Positions 7,744 through 15,679 of a stretch of 64,000 nucleotides of DNA are shown piece after piece (within the stretch, counting starts at the first letter, position 1; the number at the start of each line of letters is the position of its first letter). The translations under genes were made by a program, and so were the position numbers. This DNA is from Ga0077527 sp038316355 (lineage in GTDB: Bacteria > Pseudomonadota > Gammaproteobacteria > Burkholderiales > SG8-41), in assembly GCA_038316355.1 (NCBI GenBank), contig JBBQAO010000005.1:26130-90129 (forward strand), read 5' to 3'. The notes under the pieces were generated by a model that was not told where the DNA came from, did not search any database, and saw only the letters and a program-made list of their open reading frames with translations.

Positions 7744-8187
7744 TCACAACAGGCTGGCCAGCAGCAGCGAGGCCGACCCGGTTACCGTCAATACCGCGCG
7801 CAACCGCAGGAAGGCCGCAGGCACAGGAACCACCCGCGCCATCGCCAGATCAAAGGCATAACAGCCCAGCAGCGCCACGGCCTGCATGCGCAGGGCGGTC
7901 CACACATCGAAAAACAGCGACGCCCAGCCGAGCAATGCAGGGACGACACTGAAGCCATACTGCAGCCATGCCGTCTGTCCGCGCGCACCACGTTGCAGCG
8001 CACATCCCCAATGCAGCGCACCGACAAAGGTGAGTATGACCGCGCCGTATTGCGACAATGCGGTTAACGAGTACACGTACCAGGTGACCGGCCCCAGCGC
8101 GGCCAGTGCCGCGAGGGCGATGAAGGGCAGCAGCCCTGCTGCGCCCAGGACGGCGGCTGCGGGCGCAAACGGTGCTGCTGCGTTCAT
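7744..8187 (-). CDS. DUF3429 membrane protein
   Basis: The 147-residue protein has four or five hydrophobic segments (for example VLGAAGLLPFIALAAL, YGAVILTFVGALHWG and LRMQAVALLGCYAFDLAM) and the conserved YGAVILTFVGALHWG block of the DUF3429 family. It is an inner-membrane protein of unknown function. Its start overlaps the stop of the MerR gene by 4 bases (ATGA), so it is translated from the regulator's mRNA. DUF3429 genes recur in light-response clusters with MerR regulators. Confidence 0.85.
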   Translation of the reverse strand: MNAAAPFAPAAAVLGAAGLLPFIALAALAALGPVTWYVYSLTALSQYGAVILTFVGALHWGCALQRGARGQTAWLQYGFSVVPALLGWASLFFDVWTALRMQAVALLGCYAFDLAMARVVPVPAAFLRLRAVLTVTGSASLLLASLL

Positions 8188-9227
8188 GGCGTTGCCGCCG
8201 CAACGCGGCGGGGCAGCGGCAGGCCCTCGGCAACCACGATCTGCAGCAGCGCGGCTTCAAGGCAGGCCCGCGCCTGTCCAGCGGCATGCAGCAGGTTTTG
8301 ATGCAGTTCTGCATCGGCTGGACTGCGGTTCCGGCACTCAAGGCAGTAACGCTCGAAACTGCCGACAGTCAGCAGAATTTCGGCAAGGTGTTTGGGGCAC
8401 TCGCAATAAATCGCGTTGGATGTTCCAGCAAGAGTTTCCAGGGCTGCAATATCAAAACGGACCCCCGGCACCGGCAACGCGGCAGCCGCCTGCTTCGCCG
8501 GATGCACAGACAATGCCGTGCGGCAGAGCAATTCGATTTCGTCGGCATCCAGGTTGGCGTGCGCGACAACGTAGCCTTCCTTGCGCAGACGCCGGACCGT
8601 TTGTCCGGGGGCGAAGCGGTAGAGAATGATCACTGCACTCGCATCGGTCACCCGTTTGATCACTTCAATTTCTTCACGCGCCAGGTCGAGCAGCGATTGT
8701 TGTTCGAACACGATGATGTCGGCCTGCACATCGCGCAACGCCTCCGGCGCTTTGTCGAGATCGGAACATTCTCCGACAACCGACAAACCCGGATGCCAGC
8801 GCAGGCGGCTGATGGCGCCGACGATGGCGATGCGCACCACGGCGGTCACCGGCGCAGGCGTTGCCGCGGACGCGCCGAATCCGGTAGTGGCTGCACGGAC
8901 TTCGAGCAATGCCTCCAGCGGCAGGCCGGCGATCGATCCGACCGGATTTCCGGCATCGACCAGCTGCTTGACCAGGCGCAGGCGTTCAATGTTCTGCGTT
9001 GAATACAAGCGACGCCCGCGGCCGCTGACTTGCGGATCGCTGACTGAATAGCGGCGCTCCCAGACCCGCAGCGTACCCACCGGTATGCCGGCAAGCCGGG
9101 CAGCCACGCCGCTACGGTACAACGCCTGCTTGGGTGCTGCGTCAGCCGTGGGGAGGAGCTTGTTGGTTTGTTCGGGTATTTTCCGCATACCAACTATTAT
9201 GCCCTGTTGACTCATTTTTGTATCCAT
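8184..9227 (-). CDS. MerR-family regulator with a C-terminal Cys cluster
   Basis: The 347-residue protein has a MerR helix-turn-helix at residues 36-100 (LYRSGVAARLAGIPVGTLRV, then WERRY). The middle region, about 130-240, looks like an alpha/beta domain related to receiver or B12-binding folds. It lacks the DxHxxG motif needed to coordinate cobalamin. The last 80 residues contain C275-x-C277-P-K-H280 and C295-x-x-C298, a plausible metal or Fe-S site. Several ATG starts are possible (9227, 9215 and 9188). The region upstream to 9328 is AT-rich with a near repeat AAATAG-x-ATTTT. It probably controls the divergent HiPIP gene and the DUF3429 gene. Confidence 0.85.
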   Translation of the reverse strand: MDTKMSQQGIIVGMRKIPEQTNKLLPTADAAPKQALYRSGVAARLAGIPVGTLRVWERRYSVSDPQVSGRGRRLYSTQNIERLRLVKQLVDAGNPVGSIAGLPLEALLEVRAATTGFGASAATPAPVTAVVRIAIVGAISRLRWHPGLSVVGECSDLDKAPEALRDVQADIIVFEQQSLLDLAREEIEVIKRVTDASAVIILYRFAPGQTVRRLRKEGYVVAHANLDADEIELLCRTALSVHPAKQAAAALPVPGVRFDIAALETLAGTSNAIYCECPKHLAEILLTVGSFERYCLECRNRSPADAELHQNLLHAAGQARACLEAALLQIVVAEGLPLPRRVAAATP

Positions 9228-9263
9228 AAAATAGATATTTTTGGGTCAAATAGTAGACATTTT
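9228..9263. promoter_or_regulatory. AT-rich repeat pair between MerR and HiPIP genes
   Basis: Two related blocks, AAAATAGATATTTTT at 9228 and AAATAGTAGACATTTT at 9248, lie 20 bases apart in the divergent promoter region. They are good candidates for regulator binding or promoter elements. No consensus is claimed. Confidence 0.35.
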
Positions 9264-9327
9264 ACCAATAAAACGCTAAGTTTTGGCCTCCCATCAAGTC
9301 AACTCTGTAACAGCAAGGAGATCAACC

Positions 9328-9639
9328 ATGGCTACTCGCCGTCAATTTGTACTGGGTGTTTTACCGGCCGCTTCTGCACTGATCGTCGCCGGCCCCGCCG
9401 CGTTTGCCCAAGCCGCACGACTCGACGAAAAAGATCCGCAGGCCATCGGGCTGGGATACCTGCACGACGCAACGAAAGTCGATGCCAAGAAGTATCCGCA
9501 ATGGGCTGCCGGCCGAAATTGCGCCAACTGCCAGCTCTACGCGGCCAAACCTGCGGATGCCTGGGGTCCCTGCGGCGCCGTGGGCGGAAAACTGGTCAAT
9601 GCAAAGGGCTGGTGCATTGCCTGGGTCAAGAAAGCCTGA
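9328..9639 (+). CDS. High-potential iron-sulfur protein (HiPIP)
   Basis: The 103-residue protein starts with a twin-arginine type signal (MATRRQFVLGVLPAASALIV) and then the mature domain. Four Fe-S cysteines lie in NCANCQLYAA, WGPCGAVG and GWCIAWVK, the standard HiPIP pattern for one [4Fe-4S] cluster. HiPIPs are periplasmic electron carriers between respiratory or photosynthetic complexes. The ATG at 9328 has an AAGGAG site 7 bases upstream; the longer open frame from 9283 has no support. It is the only + strand gene here, transcribed away from the MerR regulator. Confidence 0.93.
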   Translation: MATRRQFVLGVLPAASALIVAGPAAFAQAARLDEKDPQAIGLGYLHDATKVDAKKYPQWAAGRNCANCQLYAAKPADAWGPCGAVGGKLVNAKGWCIAWVKKA

Positions 9640-9867
9640 ACGACACCGGTCGGCGACGCGGGATGGCCGGACCGCTCCCCCGTCATAGCGACACTGCCCA
9701 TTCACTCAGTTTCGGTCGGCAAGGTGAAATTCGCAACCAACAAGAAAGTTATTTAGAAATCTTCGACTTGGGCGCGATAAATTTCAGGGTGATCTGTTTT
9801 GTTAATCCTCAGGCCCCTGGTTAGAGACCAGGTCGGGAGCCAGAATTTTAGTTAGCTGTCTTGCACT

Positions 9868-9894
9868 TAGCCCTGCCACCCCGGCGGGGCTTTT
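9868..9894 (+). terminator. Intrinsic terminator-like hairpin
   Basis: AGCCCTGCC and GGCGGGGCT pair around an ACCCC loop, followed by TTTT. It lies about 230 bases after the HiPIP stop. It could end a long 3' region of that transcript or an unrecognised RNA. Confidence 0.5.
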
Positions 9895-9912
9895 GCATTA
9901 TTTGGGGTCGGA

Positions 9913-9947
9913 ATACCGAGAGTTCGTAGGTCGTTATCGGAAGACTT
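9913..9947. repeat. Short dispersed repeat, copy B (copy A at 1891-1925)
   Basis: The segment reads ATACCGAGAGTTCGTAGGTC and continues; copy A reads ATACCGGGAGTCCGTGGGTC. By eye about 27 of 35 bases agree. The family is unknown. Copy A has flanking CTATACC/GGTATAG arms. Confidence 0.4.
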
Positions 9948-10088
9948 CGGGCTCTACAACCACCAGCAGCTCATTCGTGGGAGCAGTTCACAGGCCAGTT
10001 GCACAAACGTTTTGCATGCCGCAATTCTTATTTGTTTTGCGATGCGCGATAATCACCGCCTTGTAAAAACCCACTCAGGGAGTTCATC

Positions 10089-10880
10089 TTGGATCTGGAA
10101 CTGCGCGGCAAAAAAGTATTGATCACTGGTGCGTCAAAAGGCCTGGGCCTTGCCTGCGCGCACGGCTTCGCGGCGGAGGGCGCCATTGTGCATATCGCCG
10201 CCCGCAACGAATCCGCCCTCAAGGCCGCCGCGGATGAGATCAAAAAGCAGTACAAGACCGACGCCTTCATCCATGCAGTCGATCTGAGCAAAACGGAAAA
10301 TGCCGTTGCACTGGGCAAAGCCTGTGCCGATGTCGATATCCTGGTGAACAACGCCGGCGCGATCCCCGGCGGCAGCCTGTTGGAAATCAGCGATGAGCGC
10401 TGGCGCCAGGCCTGGGATCTGAAGGTCTTCGGCTTCATCAACCTGACGCGCGAACTTTACAAAAGCATGCGCGAGCGCAAGACCGGCGTCATCGTCAACA
10501 TCATCGGCGTCGCCGGCGAACGCCACCGCTCCAACTACATCACCGGAACAACGGGCAATGCCGGGCTGATGGCATTCACCCGCGCACTGGGTTCGGAAAG
10601 TGTGGACCACGGCATCCGTGTCGTCGGCATCAATCCGGGACGCATCGAAACCGAGCGCCAGATCGGGCATTTCAAGGAACAGGCGCTGCAGCAATTCGCT
10701 GATGAATCACGCTGGCCCGAGCTGCAGGCCAAGGTGATCGCCTCACTGCCCTTCGGCCGCGCCGGCAAGCCCTCCGAAGTGTCGGATCTGGTGACTTTCC
10801 TCGCGTCGGCACGCGCCTCTTACATCAGCGGCACCATCGTCACCATCGACGCCGGCAGCTCACTGCGCGCGCGGGTCTGA
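10089..10880 (+). CDS. SDR family oxidoreductase with non-canonical active site
   Basis: The 263-residue SDR has TGASKGLG (13-20) and NNAG (87-90) cofactor motifs. Where the catalytic set should be, it reads VNIIGVAGE and Y150-I-T-G-T154. The Ser is replaced by Gly or Val and the Lys of YxxxK by Thr. Related SDRs in Burkholderiales share this NYI(T/A)G(T/S) pattern, so it is probably a natural subgroup rather than decay. The start is a TTG at 10089 with a GGGAG site 8 bases upstream; no ATG lies near. It faces an amidohydrolase across a 4-base gap (convergent). Confidence 0.9.
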   Translation: MDLELRGKKVLITGASKGLGLACAHGFAAEGAIVHIAARNESALKAAADEIKKQYKTDAFIHAVDLSKTENAVALGKACADVDILVNNAGAIPGGSLLEISDERWRQAWDLKVFGFINLTRELYKSMRERKTGVIVNIIGVAGERHRSNYITGTTGNAGLMAFTRALGSESVDHGIRVVGINPGRIETERQIGHFKEQALQQFADESRWPELQAKVIASLPFGRAGKPSEVSDLVTFLASARASYISGTIVTIDAGSSLRARV

Positions 10881-10884
10881 TCGC

Positions 10885-11718
10885 TCAGCTGGCCGGGACC
10901 GGCCAGCCGATCCATTCACACAGGGCTCGGCCCATGATCTGCTCCAGATCACCGGTCGTCAGCCAGGGCATTTCTTCGGTGAACATCTTCACGCACTGGC
11001 GATAGCTGCATTTCAGCCGCGTCAGGTCGCTGCCCCAGAACATGCGCCCGGGACCGAAGGCGTCATAGACGCGCTGCACATAGGGATGCAGATTGCGGCA
11101 GGGATAAGCCGCGGTTGTGTAGCCCGGCAGCGCGCTGATTTTCACCGCGACATTCGGCCGCTTTGCAATCGCCAGCAACAAATCCAGATCGCGAAAGGCT
11201 GCATCGTCCTTGGCGCCGCTGGCGAGTGCCAGGTGATCGAGGATGATGCGCAACTGCGGATGGCGTTTTGCGACCGCATCGACCAGCTTGACCGCCGAAT
11301 GCTCCACGCCCACGTACATGGGGATTCCGGCTGCCTCGGCTTCCGCCCACACCCAGCCCATGTGTTCCGGGTTCAACAACTTTTCCATGTTCTTCTTGAA
11401 GTTGAAACGCAGGCCCAGCATGCCCGGCTCATTGCGCCAGTCCGCAAGCGTGCCACGGGGCTGGGTGGCCGGATTGATCTTGCCCATGACGGCAAACTGG
11501 CGGGGATGCGAGTGCGCCGCATCCAGCGCAAGGTCATTGCGGGTACGATCCAGGCTCGGCGGCACGAGTACTACACGATCCACGCCCGCCGCTTTCATCT
11601 CCGGCAGCAGCTCCTTGATGTCGAAGGGTTCCGGTCGGTGCGGTTTTGCTTTGTCTGCCCATGGTCGTTCCGGCGTATTCGCCGCCCAGATATGCACCTG
11701 CGAATCAACGATCAACAT
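10885..11718 (-). CDS. Amidohydrolase family 2 (TIM-barrel) hydrolase
   Basis: The 277-residue protein opens MLIVDSQVHIWAANTPERPW, with D-x-x-x-H-x-W metal-site spacing typical of amidohydrolase_2 (PF04909) enzymes. Later blocks LRIILDHLAL and MFWGSDLTR hold the conserved Asp/His metal ligands. The family includes 2-pyrone-4,6-dicarboxylate lactonase and decarboxylases of aromatic acids. The substrate is not determined here. An AGGA site lies upstream of the ATG. It is co-directional with the frameshifted Bug receptor (37 bases downstream of that stop), so both probably served a common organic-acid pathway. Confidence 0.85.
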   Translation of the reverse strand: MLIVDSQVHIWAANTPERPWADKAKPHRPEPFDIKELLPEMKAAGVDRVVLVPPSLDRTRNDLALDAAHSHPRQFAVMGKINPATQPRGTLADWRNEPGMLGLRFNFKKNMEKLLNPEHMGWVWAEAEAAGIPMYVGVEHSAVKLVDAVAKRHPQLRIILDHLALASGAKDDAAFRDLDLLLAIAKRPNVAVKISALPGYTTAAYPCRNLHPYVQRVYDAFGPGRMFWGSDLTRLKCSYRQCVKMFTEEMPWLTTGDLEQIMGRALCEWIGWPVPAS

Positions 11719-11755
11719 GGCCGAATCCTGATAAATTTCTTGCTCAATTTCTTGC

Positions 11756-12747
11756 TCAATTCGCAGTGATGCCCTGCTCCTTGATCACGCGCCCCCATTT
11801 CTCATATTCGGATTTGATGAAGGCGCCGAAGGCCTCCGGGCTGCTGGTCCAGACGTCGCCCTGGGTCAGCATCGCCTCCACTACATCGGGCCGGCTGAGG
11901 ACCTGCACAATTTCCCTGTTGAGCCGCGCCACGATAACTTGCGGCGTTTTCGCGGCAACGACAAAACCGTACCAGCTTTTTGATTCGTAACCCGGAACAC
12001 CGGCTTCGGCAATCGTCGGCAGCTGCGGATATAACTTCGACCGGGCAGCAGTACCGACTGCGAGCGCGGGCAAGCGTCCAGCGCTGATGTTGGCCGTCAC
12101 ACTGGCCGGCGAGGCAAACGCCATCTGCACTTCTCCGGACATCAGATTGACGATCGCCGGACCATTGCCCTTGTACGGCACGTGCAGCAGCTGGATTTTG
12201 GTCATCGACTGCAGCAGCCCCGCAGCCAGATGCCCCGATCCGCCCACCCCCGACGACCCAAAAGCCAACTGCCCCGGCCTGGCACGCGCCAGCGCCAGCA
12301 ATTCCTTCACCGACTTGGCCGGCAGCGACGGATGCACCACCGGCACGCTGCCGCTGGTCACTGCCGTTGTCACCGGCGCGAGATCGCGCAAGGGGTCATA
12401 GGTCATGTTTTTGCTGAAAATCCATTCACCGCAAGGTTGCCAACCGCGCCGAGCATCATCGTGTAGCCGTCGGGCGCCGACTTGGCGGTGAGTTCGCCGG
12501 CGAGTGAGCCGTTGGCACCGGCGCGATTGTCGACCATCACGTTCTGGCCTATGGCATCGCCCAACCGGATCGCCACAATACGCGCCACCGCATCGATACC
12601 GCCGCCGGGGGACTGCGATGCAATCAGCCGGATGGGTTTTGCGGGATAGGTTGGCTGCTGTGCGACCGCAGACTGCGCCGCAGCCGACAGCGCGGCCACC
12701 ACCGCTATATTCAACATGATTTTTTTGGGTCTATTCGGTGCTGTCAT
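11756..12747 (-). pseudogene. Bug-type tripartite tricarboxylate receptor, frameshifted
   Basis: An N-terminal part (from an ATG at 12747 with AGGA nearby) has a hydrophobic stretch and typical TTT-receptor text: PIRLIASQSPGGGIDAVARI and VMVDNRAGANGSLAGE. It ends at GNLAVNGFSAKT and a stop near 12403. A second frame starts exactly where homology continues (MTYDPLRDLAPVTTAV, then LLHVPYKGNGPAIVNLMSGE) and runs to 11756. A one-base change in the TTTT run near 12415 would restore a full 330-residue receptor reading GFFSKNMTYDP. This is either a genuine recent frameshift or a sequencing error in the homopolymer. The family is periplasmic, high-affinity carboxylate capture. Confidence 0.85.
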
Positions 12748-12901
12748 TCCTGCTTCTCCCGGGTCCTGCACAAATTGATGGTGATTGTCTTGGTGTTTTT
12801 GATTTATCCAGACTTCTGCATGTCCTGAAACTGATGCTGACAAGCAGCACAGCAAGCGCCAAGCCAGGAATTAACCAGTGAACATCATTTCGCCGATATC
12901 G

Positions 12902-13810
12902 TTATTTGAGGCGACGCGGATTGGACCAGCGTTTTTTCAGCATCGCCAGAAACTCCTGCGCCGCTGGCGACAGCGTCACGCCGCGGCGGCGGATCACCAC
13001 CAGCGTGCGCGTGAGTTTCGGTTCGACCAGCGGCCGGCTGACCAGCCGCGGATTAAGCCGCCCCGCCAGCGCGAGCATCGGCACCACAATCACGCCGATG
13101 CCGGCCTCGACCAGACCGAGCCCGGTCCAGAATGAGTGCTGGACCTCGTAGGTCCAGCGCTGTTGCGGCAACGTGCTCGGCAATCCGAAATCGAGCAACG
13201 CACGGTTTCCGCTGAGGCGGCCAACAGTGATTACCCGGTGTTGTTCGAGGTCGGTCCATTTCACAATGCGTTTTTTGGCCAATGGATGATCCTTGCGGCA
13301 GGCGAGCACAAACGGATCATCGAACAGCGCTTCGGTTTCGATTTCAGGTTCGTCGGCACCGGACAGTGTCAGACCGAACTCGGCCTCACCACGCAGTACC
13401 GCCTGCAGCACTTCGTTGGCGTGCACATCAAGGATGCGGATGCGGTTGTCCGGATGTTTCGCGCTGTAGTCACGGATCACCGGCGGCAGGATATACAGCG
13501 CCGCCGTCGGCACACAGCCCAGCACCACCTGCCCCGAGCCGTGTTTCGCCATGTCGCGCAGGCCGGCAATCGAGGTCTCCAGTTCTTCGATCAGCCGTCG
13601 CGCCTGCGGCAGAAAGTCGCGGCCGACCGCAGTCAGCCGCACCCGGCGCGTGGTGCGGTCGAGCAGGCGAACGCCGAGGTCCGCCTCCAGTTTGCTGATA
13701 CGCCGCGACAATGCGGACTGCGACAAAAACAGCGCCCCGGCCGCCTTCTGGAAGGTGCCGAGTTCCGCAATGCGGGCGAAGGCCTGCAGGCCGTGCACAT
13801 CGAGATTCAT
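12902..13810 (-). CDS. LysR-type transcriptional regulator
   Basis: The 302-residue protein has an N-terminal winged helix-turn-helix (LQAFARIAELGTFQKAAGAL, then SQSALSRRISKLEADLG) and a C-terminal periplasmic-binding-like effector domain (ILPPVIRDYSAKHPDNRIRI, then ASGADEPEIE-like segments). It lies upstream of the frameshifted Bug receptor and amidohydrolase, on the same strand. It is also divergent from the flavoprotein/PrpD cluster, across 363 bases that include two repeat elements. It could regulate either side. The ribosome-binding site at the ATG is weak. Confidence 0.9.
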   Translation of the reverse strand: MNLDVHGLQAFARIAELGTFQKAAGALFLSQSALSRRISKLEADLGVRLLDRTTRRVRLTAVGRDFLPQARRLIEELETSIAGLRDMAKHGSGQVVLGCVPTAALYILPPVIRDYSAKHPDNRIRILDVHANEVLQAVLRGEAEFGLTLSGADEPEIETEALFDDPFVLACRKDHPLAKKRIVKWTDLEQHRVITVGRLSGNRALLDFGLPSTLPQQRWTYEVQHSFWTGLGLVEAGIGVIVVPMLALAGRLNPRLVSRPLVEPKLTRTLVVIRRRGVTLSPAAQEFLAMLKKRWSNPRRLK

Positions 13811-13841
13811 GGTGGATCGGTGGTCTGGAATGTTTGAGGTT

Positions 13842-13888
13842 GCCCCTCACCCTGCCCTCTCCCCGCGACCTGCGGGTAGAGGGTAAAA
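13842..13888. repeat. CCCTCTCCCC-type intergenic hairpin repeat
   Basis: The arms CCCTCTCCCCGC and GCGGGTAGAGGG flank a GACCT loop. This resembles the common dispersed CCCTCTCCC...GGGAGAGGG intergenic repeat of proteobacterial genomes. A similar one lies at 18707-18780. Confidence 0.55.
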
Positions 13889-13994
13889 AGCGCGGCCGCG
13901 AGCGTCGATGCGGCAAGGCTAATTAATGCACGATGACGAACAATTGTTGCAACAATCTCATTTTACTCAAGAGTGCACCCCGAGGATAATGTTC

Positions 13995-14135
13995 GGCCTG
14001 TTAACTATAGTTTCATGAGTGCGACGGCGTCCCGTCCCTTCGGGTTGTGGCCAAAATCGGGACTGGCTGCGTTGCCCGCCTTGCCACTGACGATTTTGGC
14101 CACAACGCATCTCACGAAACTATAGTTAACAGACC
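13995..14135. mobile_element. MITE-like element with long nested inverted repeats
   Basis: The outer arms GGCCTGTTAACTATAGTTTC (13995) and GAAACTATAGTTAACAGACC (to 14135) differ by few bases. Inner arms GTTGTGGCCAAAATCG (14044-14059) and CGATTTTGGCCACAAC (14091-14106) are perfect. A 31-base centre separates the inner arms. The left outer-to-inner gap is about 15 bases longer than the right. No coding frame is inside. The arm sequence matches the end of the IS remnant at 1182-1227, so it is probably a non-autonomous relative of the same element or of a related IS. Target duplications were not identified. Confidence 0.7.
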
Positions 14136-14173
14136 CTGACTCCCCCGGACCAGTTATTGAAAGGTAATACGCG

Positions 14174-15673
14174 ATGTCGGCCAGCTCTGAGTTTTCTGAA
14201 TTCGATGTAATCGTTGTCGGCAAAGGCAATGCCGCGCTGTGCGCAGCCCTGTCCGCCCATGATCAGGGTGCGCGCGTTGTTGTGCTCGAAGCCGCCCATG
14301 AAGATGAAGGCGGCGGCAACAGCCGTTTCGCCGGCGGGGTGATGCGCTTCGCCTACGAAACCGTGGAAGACCTGACCCGCATCACCGACATCACGCCGGA
14401 AGAAATCGCCAACACCGATTTCGGCACCAACACCCGCGAGGAATTCCTCGACAAGATCCACCAGCTGACCAGCTATCGCACCGACCCCGACCTGTCGGAA
14501 TACCTGGTCAACGAAAGCCTGAACACCATGGTCTGGCTGCGCGAAAAAGGCGTGCGCTTCGTGCCGAACTGGGGACGCCAGTCGGCCGTGGTCGACGGCA
14601 AACGCCGCTTTTTCGGCAACATGCCGATCGAAGCGCATGGCGGTGGTGCCGGCCTGGTGCAGTATCTCGACAAGGCGGTGAAAAAAGCCGGTATTCCGGT
14701 ACTGTACGAAACCCGCGCCCTCAAACTGTTGTATGACGGCGCCACGGTCAGCGGTGTGCAGGTACGGCAGAAGGGCAAGGCCTTCGAGATGAAAGCAAAG
14801 TCGGTGGTGCTGGCCTGCGGCGGCTTCGAGGCCAATCCGGAAATGCGCGCGCGTTACCTCGGCCCGGGCTGGGAACTGGCGAAGGTGCGCGGCTCGCGCT
14901 TCAACGTCGGTGACGGCCTGAAAATGGCACTGGACATCGGCGCCGCCCCGTACGGCAACTGGTCCGGCTGCCATGCCACCGGCTGGGACCGTTACGCACC
15001 TGAATTCGGCGATATCAGCGTCGGCGACCAGTTCCAGAAACACAGCTATATCTTCGGCCTGATGATCAATGCCGAAGGCAAACGTTTTGTCGATGAAGGC
15101 CAGGATTTCCACTCCTTCACCTATGCCAAATACGGCGGTGAAGTGCTGAAACAACCGGGTCAGTTCGCTTGGCAGGTGTTTGATGCCAAGGTCAGCAAAC
15201 TGCTGCGCTCCGAATACCGCATCAAGTTCATGACCAAGGTCAGCGCCAACACGCTGGAGGAACTCGCGACCAAGCTGGAAGGCGTCAGTCCTGAAGGTTT
15301 CCTGAAAACTGCGCACGACTACAACAACGCGGTGATGAGGGATGTGCCCTTCAATCACGTGATCAAGGACGGCAAGGGTACGCAAGGCATCGAACCGCCG
15401 AAGTCAAACTGGGCGCAGGTGCTGGACACCCCGCCCTACGATGCCTACGCCACCACCTGCGGCATCACCTTCACTTTCGGCGGCCTGCGCGTGATCAAGG
15501 ACAGCGGCCAGGTACTCGATACCAATCATCTGCCGATCCCCGGGCTGTATTGCGCCGGCGAAATGGTCGGCGGCTTGTTTTATTTCAATTACCCCAGCGG
15601 CACCGGGCTGGTTTCGGGTGCGGTGTTCGGTAAACTGGCCGGCACCGCTGCTGGTCAGGCCGCAAAGCAGTAA
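14174..15673 (+). CDS. FAD-dependent tricarballylate dehydrogenase-like flavoprotein
   Basis: The 499-residue protein has an N-terminal FAD-binding fold (FDVIVVGKGNAALCAALSAH), the succinate dehydrogenase/fumarate reductase flavoprotein pattern (GGGNSRFAGGVMRFAYE; C-terminal LYCAGEMVGGLFYFNYPSGT), and length and order like TcuA. Such enzymes oxidise or reduce a dicarboxylate or tricarboxylate. It starts at an ATG with GAAAGG upstream. It heads a + strand run (flavoprotein, three PrpD paralogues, Bug receptor) with close spacing, so all five probably act on one carboxylate. I cannot assign the exact substrate. Confidence 0.85.
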   Translation: MSASSEFSEFDVIVVGKGNAALCAALSAHDQGARVVVLEAAHEDEGGGNSRFAGGVMRFAYETVEDLTRITDITPEEIANTDFGTNTREEFLDKIHQLTSYRTDPDLSEYLVNESLNTMVWLREKGVRFVPNWGRQSAVVDGKRRFFGNMPIEAHGGGAGLVQYLDKAVKKAGIPVLYETRALKLLYDGATVSGVQVRQKGKAFEMKAKSVVLACGGFEANPEMRARYLGPGWELAKVRGSRFNVGDGLKMALDIGAAPYGNWSGCHATGWDRYAPEFGDISVGDQFQKHSYIFGLMINAEGKRFVDEGQDFHSFTYAKYGGEVLKQPGQFAWQVFDAKVSKLLRSEYRIKFMTKVSANTLEELATKLEGVSPEGFLKTAHDYNNAVMRDVPFNHVIKDGKGTQGIEPPKSNWAQVLDTPPYDAYATTCGITFTFGGLRVIKDSGQVLDTNHLPIPGLYCAGEMVGGLFYFNYPSGTGLVSGAVFGKLAGTAAGQAAKQ

Positions 15674-15679
15674 ACCGGC

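Larger units (their letters stand above)
9640..10088. other. 449-base intergenic region with hairpins and a short dispersed repeat
   Basis: I see no credible coding frame. The region holds a hairpin CCTGGT-TAGAG-ACCAGG (9816-9832), a terminator-like stem at 9868-9894, and at 9913-9947 a 35-base sequence related to one at 1891-1925. No tRNA fold was recognised. Confidence 0.5.

Noticed and set aside
9640..10088. A tRNA or tmRNA 3' end
   Set aside because: Hairpins are present but no cloverleaf, anticodon arm or CCA-type end could be drawn.
14126..15385. A 419-codon minus-strand open frame opposite the flavoprotein gene
   Set aside because: The + strand product has full domain homology; the antisense frame has none.
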